Shown: one piece after another, positions 16,725 to 25,789 of the stretch
How positions within the stretch are numbered: the first letter of the stretch is position 1
How the letters are laid out: each line of letters starts with the position of its first letter
Notes under the pieces: model-generated
What the model saw: the letters and a program-made list of their open reading frames with translations, nothing else
The model's database searches: none
Told to the model about the DNA's origin: nothing
Position numbers and translations under genes: made by a program
Assembly (NCBI GenBank): GCA_963844625.1
Contig: CAWJPF010000011.1
Location: 124,001-188,000 of the forward strand
Length of the DNA: 64,000 bases
Direction: 5' to 3'
Origin: Palsa-504 sp963844625
GTDB taxonomy: Bacteria > Actinomycetota > Actinomycetes > Streptosporangiales > Streptosporangiaceae

Positions 16725-17848
16725 TGGGAACTCCTGTCGTCGGCGGATACCTGGCGGAGAAGACGAGTCAGATGCGGGTCGAACGCGTCCCGCCAGGCGG
16801 TGTAGTTGTGCACGTCGGGCTGCTCATGCAGTATGGCCGGATATCCCCGGGCCCGCAGGGCCTGCGTCATGAGCCGGTTGTTGGCCACGTTTTCCTCGAT
16901 CGCGCCGCAGGTGAGGGCGGTAGGTACGGGGCGCCCAGCGGGGACGGCGCCGTCTGGCACGCTGGCCACGAACCTGACGATACGCGGGTAGTAGCGGAAC
17001 CAGCTCTCGTGATCATCGAAGCGCGAGCAGAAGAAACTGCCGGACTGCAGGAACAGGGCGTCGAACGCGCCCGGGTAACGGCAGTGCGCGTGCAGCGCGG
17101 CCAGCGCGCCGAGGCTGGTCCCCATCGCGATCCGCACGCTGGTCGCCAGCCGGCCGGCCAGGGCCGGGAGGACCGCCCCGGCCAGGGCCCCGGCGTAGTG
17201 CGGATTGGCCGAATACCAGCGGTCCCGCGACCCCGGACTGAGCAGCGCGGCCCGCAGGCGCGGCAGCCAGCCGCCCGCCACCCCCGCCGACAGGTAGCCG
17301 GTGAGGCGGGCCAGCGCGTCGTACTCCGGCCCGTCGTGCACCACGAGTAGCGGGAGGACCTCGTCGTCGCCCGCATCGGCCGGGGCCCAGGTCCGGACCG
17401 AGATCACGCCGTCGAGCGAGCCGCCGGGCACGTCGATGGCGGCGGACCGGCCCGTCTCGGCCGGGTTCGCCAGCCAGCCCGGCGGCGCGTAGCCAGGGAA
17501 CTCAAGGACGCTCTTGGGTCCGAACGCCCCCTGAACCTGCCGCGGGTTACCCGGATCGGGAACGGTCTCGGCGCCCCCGTCGCGATAACGGAGCTCGAGG
17601 AGATACTCCATCCGGGTCACCGGCGGCCGCTCGGTGACCAGCTCCCAGCCTGGGCCCGCGCGCCGGAAGTCGAGCCGGTCGCCGGGGATGCGCACCTCCT
17701 GGCTCAGCCGCACGCCCGCCAGCCGGTGCCCGGGATCGGCAACCCGGAAGGTCACGGTGGTATCGCCCGCCCAGGCACCCGCCACCGGTTCCGCTCCGGG
17801 TACATCGATCACTCGCACATCGTGCCTGGTCCGCGCGGAACATGACAA
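16721..17848 (-). CDS. esterase (Fes/IroE-like, putative esterase D family)
   Basis: 375 aa with an N-terminal immunoglobulin-like domain (about 1-120) and a C-terminal alpha/beta-hydrolase domain. The nucleophile elbow is MGTSLGALAAL and the His lies in PDVHNYTAWRDAF. The arrangement (Ig-like domain plus esterase) is that of enterochelin-type esterases, which cut trilactone or other ester bonds. No signal peptide is evident, so probably cytoplasmic. It is first gene of the minus-strand esterase/ATP-grasp/GCS2 group. The 117 bp between its start and the divergent HAD gene should carry both promoters. Confidence 0.82.
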   Translation of the reverse strand: MSCSARTRHDVRVIDVPGAEPVAGAWAGDTTVTFRVADPGHRLAGVRLSQEVRIPGDRLDFRRAGPGWELVTERPPVTRMEYLLELRYRDGGAETVPDPGNPRQVQGAFGPKSVLEFPGYAPPGWLANPAETGRSAAIDVPGGSLDGVISVRTWAPADAGDDEVLPLLVVHDGPEYDALARLTGYLSAGVAGGWLPRLRAALLSPGSRDRWYSANPHYAGALAGAVLPALAGRLATSVRIAMGTSLGALAALHAHCRYPGAFDALFLQSGSFFCSRFDDHESWFRYYPRIVRFVASVPDGAVPAGRPVPTALTCGAIEENVANNRLMTQALRARGYPAILHEQPDVHNYTAWRDAFDPHLTRLLRQVSADDRSSH

Positions 17849-17965
17849 CCCAGGCGCGCAGGCCCCTAGGGATGCCGCGATGTGCAGACCGCGACCCGGC
17901 GCTGGCCGGGCAGACGCACCGCCGCGAAGGCGCTTGAATCTACTCAGCTGGGTAGCTCGCAGGAC

Positions 17966-18637
17966 ATGGGCGAATCCGTAACGGCCGTGTTGTTCGACGT
18001 GGACGGCACGCTAATCGACAGCAATTACCTGCACGCGGTGACCTGGTGGGAGGCGTTCGGTCAGGCCGGCTACGAGGTGGCCATGGCCGACATCCACCGG
18101 GCCATCGGTATGGGCTCGGACCAGATGCTTGACCAGCTGCTCCCCCGTGACAGGGACGCTGGGGGTGACCGCGACATCCGCGCCGCGCACGGTGCGCTTT
18201 ACGCGACCTACTGGTCGCGGTTGCGGCCCCTGCGCGGCTCCGCCGACCTACTGCGCGCATGCAAGAAACGCGGCCTGACAGTCGTGCTGGCCAGTTCCGC
18301 CGACGAGCGGGAGTTCAACGTGATGCGCGCGGCCCTGGACGCCGAGGACGCCATCGACGCGGCCACGTTCTCCGGTGAGGTCGAGCGCAGCAAGCCGGCG
18401 CCGGATCTGGTTCAGGTGGCCCTGGATAAGGCCGGGGTGGCGGCTGGTGCGGCCGTGTTCGTGGGGGACACTGTTTGGGATGTGCGCGCCTGCCAGCACG
18501 CCGGAGTGCGCTGTGTCGGGTTGCTCAGCGGCGGCATCGGCCGCGACGAGCTCCTGGGCGCCGGCGCGGCGGAGGTCTACGACGATCCCGCTGACCTGCT
18601 CGCCCGCTTCCCCGGCGGTCTGCTCGGAGCGTCGTGA
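17966..18637 (+). CDS. HAD-superfamily hydrolase (phosphatase-like)
   Basis: About 223 aa from ATG 17966, preceded by GCAGGA. Motif I is LFDVDGTLIDSN with the nucleophilic Asp; motif II VVLASSADE; motif III Lys in VERSKPAPD; motif IV VFVGDTVWDVRA. The cap is of the alpha-helical (beta-phosphoglucomutase-like) type. It probably dephosphorylates a small metabolite; substrate unknown. The stop overlaps the GTG of the downstream deaminase, so the two are coupled. An upstream in-frame ATG (17882) would add 28 residues without family similarity and is not used. Confidence 0.88.
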   Translation: MGESVTAVLFDVDGTLIDSNYLHAVTWWEAFGQAGYEVAMADIHRAIGMGSDQMLDQLLPRDRDAGGDRDIRAAHGALYATYWSRLRPLRGSADLLRACKKRGLTVVLASSADEREFNVMRAALDAEDAIDAATFSGEVERSKPAPDLVQVALDKAGVAAGAAVFVGDTVWDVRACQHAGVRCVGLLSGGIGRDELLGAGAAEVYDDPADLLARFPGGLLGAS

Positions 18638-19152
18638 GACGCCAGCAGCGCCGGCCGTGGCAAGAAGAGGACCGGGCGTACCTCCGACGGGCCATCGAGC
18701 TCTCCCGCGGCTACCTCGACGACGACCGCCGATGGCCTTTCGGGGCGCTGATCGTGGTCGGCGGTGAGATCGTCGCGGAAGGCGTGAACCGCGTGGTCGA
18801 GCTGCGGGATCCGACCGCGCACGCCGAAATGCTGGCGCTGCGCGCGGCCGGAGCGGCCCTGGGCACGCACCTGTTGAAGGACGGCGTGCTGTACTCCAGC
18901 AGCGAGCCCTGCCCGATGTGCCTGACGGCCTGTTACTGGGCCTGCCTGCCGCGGGTGGTGTTCGGTGCCACCAGTCATGACGTCGCCGCCTGCGGGCTGC
19001 GCGATCTCGAGCTCTACCAGGAGCTAACGCGACCGGCCGAGCGGCGGGCAATGCCCGAGGACGGCGCCGAAGGCGAACTCAGGCAGAACGCCGCCGCCGT
19101 GCTACGTGACTGGGCCGACCATTTTGCGGCGGCCTCCGGCGCCGGCTACTGA
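18634..19152 (+). CDS. nucleoside/base deaminase (cytidine deaminase superfamily)
   Basis: 172 aa from GTG 18634, overlapping the HAD stop by 4 bp. Zinc site: HAE in DPTAHAEMLALRAAG plus PCPMC in YSSSEPCPMCLTACYW. This is the TadA/guanine-deaminase layout, with FGALIVVGGEIVAEGVNRV before the HAE. The length is close to free-base or nucleoside deaminases; tRNA-specific TadA usually has other C-terminal residues. Coupling to a HAD phosphatase suggests nucleotide salvage or breakdown. The 3' end overlaps the convergent SpoIIE-phosphatase gene by 51 bp. Confidence 0.88.
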   Translation: MRRQQRRPWQEEDRAYLRRAIELSRGYLDDDRRWPFGALIVVGGEIVAEGVNRVVELRDPTAHAEMLALRAAGAALGTHLLKDGVLYSSSEPCPMCLTACYWACLPRVVFGATSHDVAACGLRDLELYQELTRPAERRAMPEDGAEGELRQNAAAVLRDWADHFAAASGAGY

Positions 19153-21141
19153 CGCGCTTCCCTTCACCGGCCGCTCCGCCCGCATGACCAGTATCGTCAC
19201 GTCGTCCACCAGGTTGCCCCCGGTGAAGTCGAGCATGGCCCGGCGCATCGACGCCACGATGGCGCCCGGCGCCTCGCCGGCCAGGCCGGTCAGCTCATCG
19301 GCCAGCCGGTCCTGGAAGTAGGTGTGGTCCGGGCCGCGGGCCTGCGCCACGCCGTCGGTGTAGAGGAACAGCACGTCACCGGTGTCCAGCGTCAGTTTCT
19401 GGGTAGCGGGCTCGGCATTGGCGAAGAGCCCGAGGGGAAGTCCGCCGCCGGTCATCATCCGGACTCCGCCGTCCGCCCGCAGCAATATCGCGGCCGGGTG
19501 GCCAGCGCTCCCGATGACTACCTGCAATTTGCCATCCCGCCAGGCCAGATGGGCGATATTCGCCGTGACGAAGCCACCGTCAAGCGACAGTTCGTCCGCC
19601 AGCACGATCTCATTGGTCAACGCCAGCACCTCGGCGGGATCGGCGCAGCGGCGCGCCAGGACGCGGATCGCGTGCCGCGCCGCGGCCGTCACGGCGGGCG
19701 CCTCCTCGCCCTTCCCGCACACGTCGCCGATGGCTATCCCCCAGCCGTCCGGCGTCTGGTAGACGTCATAGAAATCGCCGCCGACCTCCGGATCTTCGGC
19801 GGCGGCCAGGTAGGTCACCGCGACGTCCACCCCGGGAATATCGGGGCGGCGACGCGGCAGCATGCTGGCGTGCAGCGCGTCAGCGGTATCGGAACGGCGG
19901 CGGAACGTCCGGCTCACCCGGATCGCCAGGGCCATCTGCCGTCCCAGTTCCTCGACGAGGGCCAGGTCGGCCACCTTGAAATGCCCGTCCACGGCGCGCC
20001 GGAGGAGAGTCAGGACGCCGTACCGGTTCTCGCCGTCCGTCAACGGCACCGACAGCACGGACGTGGCGTCCGCCTTGGTCAGCAGCGGCTCGCCGGCCAG
20101 GTCCGTACCCAGGACGCCGGGGTCATCCACGTGGGCGATGAGCACAGAGCCGCCTGATTCGTGCACGTGGTGCGGAATCGACCCGGGCGGCGGGTCGACG
20201 GCACCGATGGCACTGGTCAGGTCGGCGAGCCTGGGGTCGTCCGGCCCGAGCACGAACTGCCGCCGCACCTGGTGCCTGCGCTCAAGATCAACTATTACCA
20301 AGGCCGTGAGCTCGCCGGCGAGCAGGCGTGCGCACCGCTGCAGGGTTCGTGACTCGCTGAAGCCCTCGTTCTCGAGCAGCAACCTGGCCATGGCCGTGAC
20401 CAGGTCAAGCCGCCGGGTGATGGCCTGGACGGCGCCGAGCCGGGATCGATCGCGGCCCGGCTCCTCAGCGCGGCCTGGCCCCTCAGCACTGGCCAGTCCC
20501 TCTGCGCTGCCCAGCCCCGCAGCCGCGTCGCCCGGCCCGGCGTCTCCGGCCCCGGGCCGGGTTGGGGCGGCCTCCCGGACCGCGACCATCAGCGGGTCGG
20601 CCTCGCCGCGGACCCCGACCCGGCCGATGATGAGCTCACTGGGCACCAGGCCGTCCGCGGCCAGCAGCGCGCACCGGATCCGGCGCGGCGCGCCGGTCCG
20701 GCCGACCGCGGTGAGCTGGGAGTGAACCGCGGCGCGGGACGGCAGGTTGACGAAGGCCGTGAACGGCCGGCCGGTCGCGTATCCGGGCTTGGCCCCGATC
20801 AGGTCGCCCGCCGACTTGTTGACCCGCTGCACCGTCCCGTCGCGGGTCAGCAGGAACAGCGGCACGGGCGCGTCCTGGAAGGCCGCGCGCAGCAGGCTCC
20901 GCTCGGCGCTGTCACTACCCGGCGGCTGGCTCCCCTGGGGCGGCCGGCCCGCCGGGCGGCCGGCCGTACCCGCCACCGTCCTGAGCAGGTCGATCGCGCC
21001 CTCAAGCTCGGTGAAGGCGGCGTCAAGCACATCGCTGGGCTCGGCGCCCGGCGACTTGGACGCCTGGCGCAACGCGGCATACCGCGCCTCGAGGTCAGTG
21101 ACCTGGAGGCCCGCTCCGTCAGGGCCTGGGGTTTCGTTCAC
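19102..21141 (-). CDS. PAS-GAF-SpoIIE (PP2C) serine/threonine phosphatase
   Basis: 679 aa. The N-terminal 80 residues are a charged linker with helices. A PAS domain lies at about 85-190 (LFLLTRDGTVQRVNKSAGDL), a low-complexity Ala/Gly/Glu linker at about 198-235, GAF at about 245-415 and SpoIIE/PP2C at about 425-655. The phosphatase has metal-binding acids in DPEVGGDFYDVY, IAIGDVCGKGEEA and FLYTDGVAQARG. Such proteins dephosphorylate anti-anti-sigma factors of the RsbV/SpoIIAA type. It is the last gene of the seven-gene stressosome operon, 19 bp after the receiver-SpoIIE gene. It overlaps the deaminase 3' end by 51 bp. Confidence 0.9.
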   Translation of the reverse strand: MNETPGPDGAGLQVTDLEARYAALRQASKSPGAEPSDVLDAAFTELEGAIDLLRTVAGTAGRPAGRPPQGSQPPGSDSAERSLLRAAFQDAPVPLFLLTRDGTVQRVNKSAGDLIGAKPGYATGRPFTAFVNLPSRAAVHSQLTAVGRTGAPRRIRCALLAADGLVPSELIIGRVGVRGEADPLMVAVREAAPTRPGAGDAGPGDAAAGLGSAEGLASAEGPGRAEEPGRDRSRLGAVQAITRRLDLVTAMARLLLENEGFSESRTLQRCARLLAGELTALVIVDLERRHQVRRQFVLGPDDPRLADLTSAIGAVDPPPGSIPHHVHESGGSVLIAHVDDPGVLGTDLAGEPLLTKADATSVLSVPLTDGENRYGVLTLLRRAVDGHFKVADLALVEELGRQMALAIRVSRTFRRRSDTADALHASMLPRRRPDIPGVDVAVTYLAAAEDPEVGGDFYDVYQTPDGWGIAIGDVCGKGEEAPAVTAAARHAIRVLARRCADPAEVLALTNEIVLADELSLDGGFVTANIAHLAWRDGKLQVVIGSAGHPAAILLRADGGVRMMTGGGLPLGLFANAEPATQKLTLDTGDVLFLYTDGVAQARGPDHTYFQDRLADELTGLAGEAPGAIVASMRRAMLDFTGGNLVDDVTILVMRAERPVKGSASVAGAGGRRKMVGPVT

Positions 21142-21160
21142 GGACCAGTCGTTATCCCGG

Positions 21161-22744
21161 CTACGTGGTCACCGGGGTCCGCCGTAGCGCGATCATCGCG
21201 ACGTCGTCCTCCCGGGGACCGAAGATGGATATCAGGTGGTTGGTGAAGGCCTCGACGTCTACGCCGCTGACCTCCTGGGCGGCCACGCGCAGCTTCTCCA
21301 GGTTGACGTCAATGAGCACGCCCCGCTCCTCCACCAAGCCATCGGTCATCAGCAGCACCGTACCTCCCTCCGGCAACGACGTCGCCTCGACGTGCGGCTC
21401 GTGCATAGGCAGGCCGAGCAGCAGGCCTCCCTCGCCAAGATAAGCCGCGCGGGCACCGTCCACGACCAGCAGGGGCATGTGCCCGCAGTTCACGATCTGC
21501 ATGTCCCCGGTGGCGGGATCGATAAGAGCCAGGCACAGCGTGGCGATGATGCCCGGGTGGTAGCGCGTCAGGACCTCGTTGACCAGGCCGGTGATGGCCA
21601 GCGGCGAGTGCCCTTCGACGGCGAAGGCGCGCAGCGCGTGCCTGAGCTCGCCCATGACGGTCGCCGCGTGCAGCGAGTGTCCCTGGACATCGCCGATTGC
21701 GACCAGGACCTTGTCGCGCCAGCGGAGCGCCTCATAGAAGTCGCCGCCGACCTCGGCCTGATCACTGGCCGGGAGGTAGCGGAACGACATGGCCAGGCCG
21801 GGCACCTCGGGCGGGGCCGCGGGCAGGAAGCTCCGCTGCAAGGTCATGGCGACGAGGTGTTCTTCGGCGTAGGAGTGCAAGGCCTCGACCGCCAGCGCGA
21901 CCGACTGCACGAGCTGGCGCAGGATCTGCCGCTCCTCATCACCGGGTACGCCCTCCGCCGCGACCACTGTCGCCACCGGCGGCCGGTCCGCCTTGGTCCG
22001 GGCCGCCGCCAGGCAGACATCGCCCCGCAGCGTGCTGTCGGGGACCAGCCGCAGCCAGTCATCGCGGGGGACCATCAGGGCCGCGCTGGCCCCGCCGGCC
22101 CCGAGCACGTGCCCGACTACCTTGTCCGCCAGCCCCTGGGGGCCGCCGCGCTGGACGGGCTCGGGATGCTGGGGGGAGGCTGACATCCTGCGAACCTGGC
22201 CATCCGGCATTTCCAGCAGCACGACGGCGGGGGCGGCGAAGATCCGCGCGGCGCCCGCGGCCGCGGCGCGGGCCAGCCCGTCAAAGGTGTCGGCCGCGTT
22301 GATGTCCAGGGTCGAGGCGGTCAGCGCGGCCAGCAGGGCCGCCGTCCGCTCGGCGCGCTGCCGCGCGCGCGAATAACGCAGCGCGGCCATGACGACGGCG
22401 AGCAATTCCTCGGGTTCGGTCGGCTCGGTCAGATAGGCATCGGCGCCTTGCGTCAGGCCCAGGGCCCGGTCGGAGACGCCGATCGCGGTCGCCGAGACCT
22501 GGACCACCGGAATCGCGGCGGTTCGCGGGTCGTTCTTGATCCGCCGGCAGACTTCGTAGCCGGTCATATCGGGCAGGTTGATGTCGAGCAGGATGAGTTC
22601 GGCCGCGTCGACCTTGGCTAGGGCCTCGTGGCCGGTAGCCGCTTCGACCACCGTGTGGCCCGCCCGCCGTAGCCAGGTGGCAATGACGTAGCGCTTGGCC
22701 TCGTCGTCGTCGACGAGGAGCAACGTCGCCGGAGTGTCAGTCAT
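21161..22744 (-). CDS. response receiver-GAF-SpoIIE phosphatase
   Basis: 527 aa. Receiver domain at about 1-125: acidic pair in VDDDEAKRY, phospho-acceptor Asp54 in LLDINLPDM and Ser84 in VQVSATAIG. The switch Lys is replaced by Glu107 (ADAYLTEPTEPEE). A GAF-like region follows (about 130-295), then a SpoIIE/PP2C domain (about 315-520) with VGGDFYEAL, VAIGDVQGHS and LLMTDGLVEERG. It is probably the output of the hybrid kinase encoded just upstream (ATGA overlap), dephosphorylating an RsbV-like target. The missing receiver Lys is common in one receiver subfamily with such phosphatases, but may alter phosphorylation switching. Confidence 0.9.
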   Translation of the reverse strand: MTDTPATLLLVDDDEAKRYVIATWLRRAGHTVVEAATGHEALAKVDAAELILLDINLPDMTGYEVCRRIKNDPRTAAIPVVQVSATAIGVSDRALGLTQGADAYLTEPTEPEELLAVVMAALRYSRARQRAERTAALLAALTASTLDINAADTFDGLARAAAAGAARIFAAPAVVLLEMPDGQVRRMSASPQHPEPVQRGGPQGLADKVVGHVLGAGGASAALMVPRDDWLRLVPDSTLRGDVCLAAARTKADRPPVATVVAAEGVPGDEERQILRQLVQSVALAVEALHSYAEEHLVAMTLQRSFLPAAPPEVPGLAMSFRYLPASDQAEVGGDFYEALRWRDKVLVAIGDVQGHSLHAATVMGELRHALRAFAVEGHSPLAITGLVNEVLTRYHPGIIATLCLALIDPATGDMQIVNCGHMPLLVVDGARAAYLGEGGLLLGLPMHEPHVEATSLPEGGTVLLMTDGLVEERGVLIDVNLEKLRVAAQEVSGVDVEAFTNHLISIFGPREDDVAMIALRRTPVTT

Positions 22745-24378
22745 CGCGCCCCTCGCATGACGCCGCGGATGGTGAATTCCAGCCGCTCGGCGGTGAGCTC
22801 ATCTTTGCGCAGCAGGGCGGCCGCGCGCGGCGGCCGGGGCGCATCCGCGGCCGTGACGATGATCGCGGGCACCGAGGCGGGCAGGCCGGCCAGCAGGGCG
22901 AGACCGTCCAGGCCCGGCATCCGCATGTCCGCCAGGACGAGGCCGGCTGGGGTGGCGGCGAGGATGTCCAGGGCCTGACGACCATCGGCGGCTTCAAGCA
23001 CCTGGTCCGCCATCGGCGTCAGCATGCCCGCCAGCACCGCCCGGAAGCTGGCGTCGTCGTCGGCGATGACCACGGTACCGATGGCCGGGGTGCCGTGCGG
23101 CAAGCTGAGTACGACCGTGGTGCCCGCCCCGGCCTCGCTGGTCAGCTCCAGGTCCCCGCCCAGGATCTCGGCCAGCCGCCGCGCGTAGGGCAGCCCCAGC
23201 CCGGTACCGCCACGGCGAACGCCCGGCACCTGGTAGAACTCCTCAAAGACCTGCCGCTGCAGGCCCGCGGCGATGCCGATGCCAGTGTCGGACACGCTGA
23301 TCTGAACCGTGTCGCCCGCGACCCGCGCGCTGAGCCGCACCTCGCCGCGATCGGTGTACTTGATGCCATTGGACAGCAGGTTACGCAAGATGCTGGTCAA
23401 GGCGACCTCATCGGTCAGGATGCGGTCCGGCGCGCCGTCTTCGCTGACGATGACCTCGACCGGCTTGCCCGCTGCCATCGGACGTGCGAGCCCGCGGAGC
23501 CGGCCGAACACCGCGCGCAGGCTGACGACCGCCGGATCGATATGCAGCTGTCCCGATTCGGCCTTGGCGACGTCGAGGAGATCGTTGACCAGGGCGAGCA
23601 GGACGCTGCCGGAGTTCTTGATGAGCTCCGCCTGATAGAGCCGTTCGGGATCGAGCCCGCCCGCGGCGCCGGGCTCGGCCAGCAGCCGGGCCAGTCCGAT
23701 GATCGAGGTAAGCGGCGTCCGCAGTTCATGGCTGATGTTAGCCCAGAACCTGTCCTTGGATTGCGAGGCGGCCCGCAGTCGCTGCGACGTCTCGTCGAGC
23801 TCCGCGTAGAGGGCCACGACGCCGCGGTTAGTCTGCTCGAGCTCCTCGGACAGCTCGCTGTACAGGGCCATGACGCCGTGATTCGTCTCCTGCAGCTCGG
23901 AGTTAAGCAGCAGCAGCTGCTCCTTCTGCTTCTTGAGATCTTCGAGCGCGGAGATCAGGTCCTGGTTCTGCCGCCGCAGCTCGTCGAGCGCGGACTGGGG
24001 CGCCGCGGCGGCCAGTCGCTCCCGGACCAGTCGCATGTCGGGCTGCACACCCGGCGGCCGCCGTTTGCTCATCCGTACGACATGTCCGTCGGCGCTGACC
24101 TGGTCCATGAGCCGGCCGGCGGCGGCCATTCCCTCGGCAGGCGGTTCGCCGTCCAGGGTGACGGCCAGCAGCAATTCGGTGTCGTCGATGCTGAACGTGA
24201 TGGCTGCGGTCCGGCCGGCCATGACCGCGCTGCGGCTGATCTCGCTCAGGGCGGTGGCCACCCGGATCTGATCCTGGGGCTCGAGGTCCAGACTGGCCGC
24301 CAGATCCCGGCCCAGCTGGCGGGCCGCGTAGACGCCGGTTCGATCCCGGACGTCAAGGCGGGCCAGTTCGGAGATCAT
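22741..24378 (-). CDS. hybrid sensor histidine kinase / receiver
   Basis: 545 aa, no membrane segment, so cytoplasmic. Order: an N-terminal GHKL-like region of anti-sigma type (about 15-105), coiled coil (about 118-208), HisKA with His217 in WANISHELRTPL, HATPase_c with N box LLSNGIKYT, G1 DTGIGI and G2 GGTGLGLP, and a C-terminal receiver from about 425 (VVIADDDASFRAV, LVLADMRMPGLDG). The coiled coil contains a tandem 18-residue repeat (ETNHGVMALYSEL, QTNRGVVALYAEL). It probably senses state through the RsbT-like proteins encoded upstream and passes phosphate to the following receiver-SpoIIE protein. It overlaps neighbours by 4 bp on both sides. Confidence 0.9.
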   Translation of the reverse strand: MISELARLDVRDRTGVYAARQLGRDLAASLDLEPQDQIRVATALSEISRSAVMAGRTAAITFSIDDTELLLAVTLDGEPPAEGMAAAGRLMDQVSADGHVVRMSKRRPPGVQPDMRLVRERLAAAAPQSALDELRRQNQDLISALEDLKKQKEQLLLLNSELQETNHGVMALYSELSEELEQTNRGVVALYAELDETSQRLRAASQSKDRFWANISHELRTPLTSIIGLARLLAEPGAAGGLDPERLYQAELIKNSGSVLLALVNDLLDVAKAESGQLHIDPAVVSLRAVFGRLRGLARPMAAGKPVEVIVSEDGAPDRILTDEVALTSILRNLLSNGIKYTDRGEVRLSARVAGDTVQISVSDTGIGIAAGLQRQVFEEFYQVPGVRRGGTGLGLPYARRLAEILGGDLELTSEAGAGTTVVLSLPHGTPAIGTVVIADDDASFRAVLAGMLTPMADQVLEAADGRQALDILAATPAGLVLADMRMPGLDGLALLAGLPASVPAIIVTAADAPRPPRAAALLRKDELTAERLEFTIRGVMRGAR

Positions 24379-25406
24379 GACTTGAGCACGAGCACGCCGG
24401 CGTCATCACGGTGAATTCCCGCCTCGGCCAGCAGGACGGCCGCTACGAGCAGCGGATCCCTCGCGTCCACGCCCGGCATGGCGGCGACCTCCCAGCGGCT
24501 GCTTATGCCGTCGGAGTGCAGGATAATGGCCGCACCGGGGGGTACCTCGTACTCAAACTGGCGGATACTACGCGCCTGATGGCCGGCGATTCCCGGCACC
24601 GAGAGCATGCTCTTGCGGCGGCCCTGCGACAGGATCGACGCCGCGACATTGCCGAGTCCCGCGAACCGGGCCACATCCTTGACGACCTGTACGATGCCGA
24701 CGGCCCCGCCGCGAGTACCGCTCATCCGCCGGTGCGCTCGCTCAAGCAGTACGGCCGGCTCGCCCGCGGGCTCGTCAAGGACTGCCGTTACCGCTACCGC
24801 TGACGCCGCGGCGGCGAGCGGGCCATGCCCGAGGCCATCGGCCATTATGGCGGTAACGGTGTCATCCGTCTGGACCGCGCCGAAGGCATCGCCGCATTCG
24901 AACTCTCCGGTGATGGGCCTGATCAGGCCGGCGCACCGAATCTGCGGCCGGGGGATCGCCGCCCGTCCGGACTCCGGCCAGAACCGGGCGATCAGCGCCG
25001 TCCCGTGGCCCGGCATGGAATACAGGTCACTGAAATCGGCGAGCCGCCTGATCGCCCCCAGGCCGATGCCCAGCGTGCCGGCGGTGGAGTGACCGTCTCG
25101 CATGGCCGCGCCGACGTCCGGCAGCCCCGGCCCTGAATCGATGGTGACGAGCTCGATCCCGGGCGCGGCGGCGTCCCGGTTCACGCACAGCAGCAGCGAT
25201 CCCTGGCGAGCGTGCTTGTACAGATTAGAGGCCGCTTCAGTCACGGCCAGCGCGAGCTGGTCCGTACGAGCGGAGGGGAACTGCAGGCGGCCCGCCAGGG
25301 CGGTCGCCGCGCTCCGGCAGCCGGCCACGGCGCTGGCGTCCTCGACCAGCTGCCACCGCATGTCCTGCGGGGGCGGGGCCCGCAACGGCCAGGTCAGCGG
25401 GACCAC
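24375..25406 (-). CDS. RsbT-like kinase / RsbX-like phosphatase fusion
   Basis: 343 aa. The first about 135 residues are an anti-sigma type GHKL ATPase: LAVTEAASNLYKHA as N box, IDSGPGLPD as G1 and GIGLGAIRRLAD as G2. The rest is a minimal PP2C (SpoIIE-like, RsbX-like) domain: FECGDAFGAV, IMADGLGHGPLAA and the C-terminal HRDDAGVLVL. In Bacillus, RsbT phosphorylates RsbR/RsbS and RsbX removes the phosphates. Here both opposing activities appear to lie in one chain, next to a separate RsbT gene. It overlaps RsbT by 13 bp and the kinase gene by 4 bp. Confidence 0.88.
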   Translation of the reverse strand: MVPLTWPLRAPPPQDMRWQLVEDASAVAGCRSAATALAGRLQFPSARTDQLALAVTEAASNLYKHARQGSLLLCVNRDAAAPGIELVTIDSGPGLPDVGAAMRDGHSTAGTLGIGLGAIRRLADFSDLYSMPGHGTALIARFWPESGRAAIPRPQIRCAGLIRPITGEFECGDAFGAVQTDDTVTAIMADGLGHGPLAAAASAVAVTAVLDEPAGEPAVLLERAHRRMSGTRGGAVGIVQVVKDVARFAGLGNVAASILSQGRRKSMLSVPGIAGHQARSIRQFEYEVPPGAAIILHSDGISSRWEVAAMPGVDARDPLLVAAVLLAEAGIHRDDAGVLVLKS

Positions 25407-25789
25407 TTGACCACCACGACGCTGGTGCCGCCAGCTGGCTTGGAGATGAGCTCGAATTCGTCCACGAGCCGGCGGGCACCAGACAGGCCCAGGCCCAGTC
25501 CTTCGCCCGAGGTCCAGCCATCGGTCAGGGCCAGGTCGATATCGGCGATACCCGGGCCGTCGTCGGTGAAGTCGATCCTGACGCCCTTCCTGCCGTGGCC
25601 CGAGGTGATCACTTCGACGCGGGCCGTCCCGCCGCCACCGTGCACCAGGGCGTTGCGGGCCAGCTCGCTGGCGGCGGTGATCACCTTGGTCTGGTCCACC
25701 AGGGACAGGCCGCTCTCTGCGGCTACGACCCGCACTTGCTGCCGGACGCGCACCACGTCGTCACCCGACTGAATGGGCAGCTCATGCAT
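25394..25789 (-). CDS. rsbT: RsbT-like anti-sigma regulatory serine/threonine kinase
   Basis: 131 aa, a single GHKL ATPase domain. It has the N box AASELARNALVHGGGG, G1 FTDDGPGIAD and G2 GEGLGLGLSGARRLVDEF. Size and neighbourhood match RsbT, the switch kinase held by the stressosome, which on stress phosphorylates RsbR and RsbS and is released to activate a downstream PP2C. Its start overlaps the RsbS stop by 1 bp and its end overlaps the fusion gene by 13 bp. Confidence 0.9.
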   Translation of the reverse strand: MHELPIQSGDDVVRVRQQVRVVAAESGLSLVDQTKVITAASELARNALVHGGGGTARVEVITSGHGRKGVRIDFTDDGPGIADIDLALTDGWTSGEGLGLGLSGARRLVDEFELISKPAGGTSVVVVKWSR

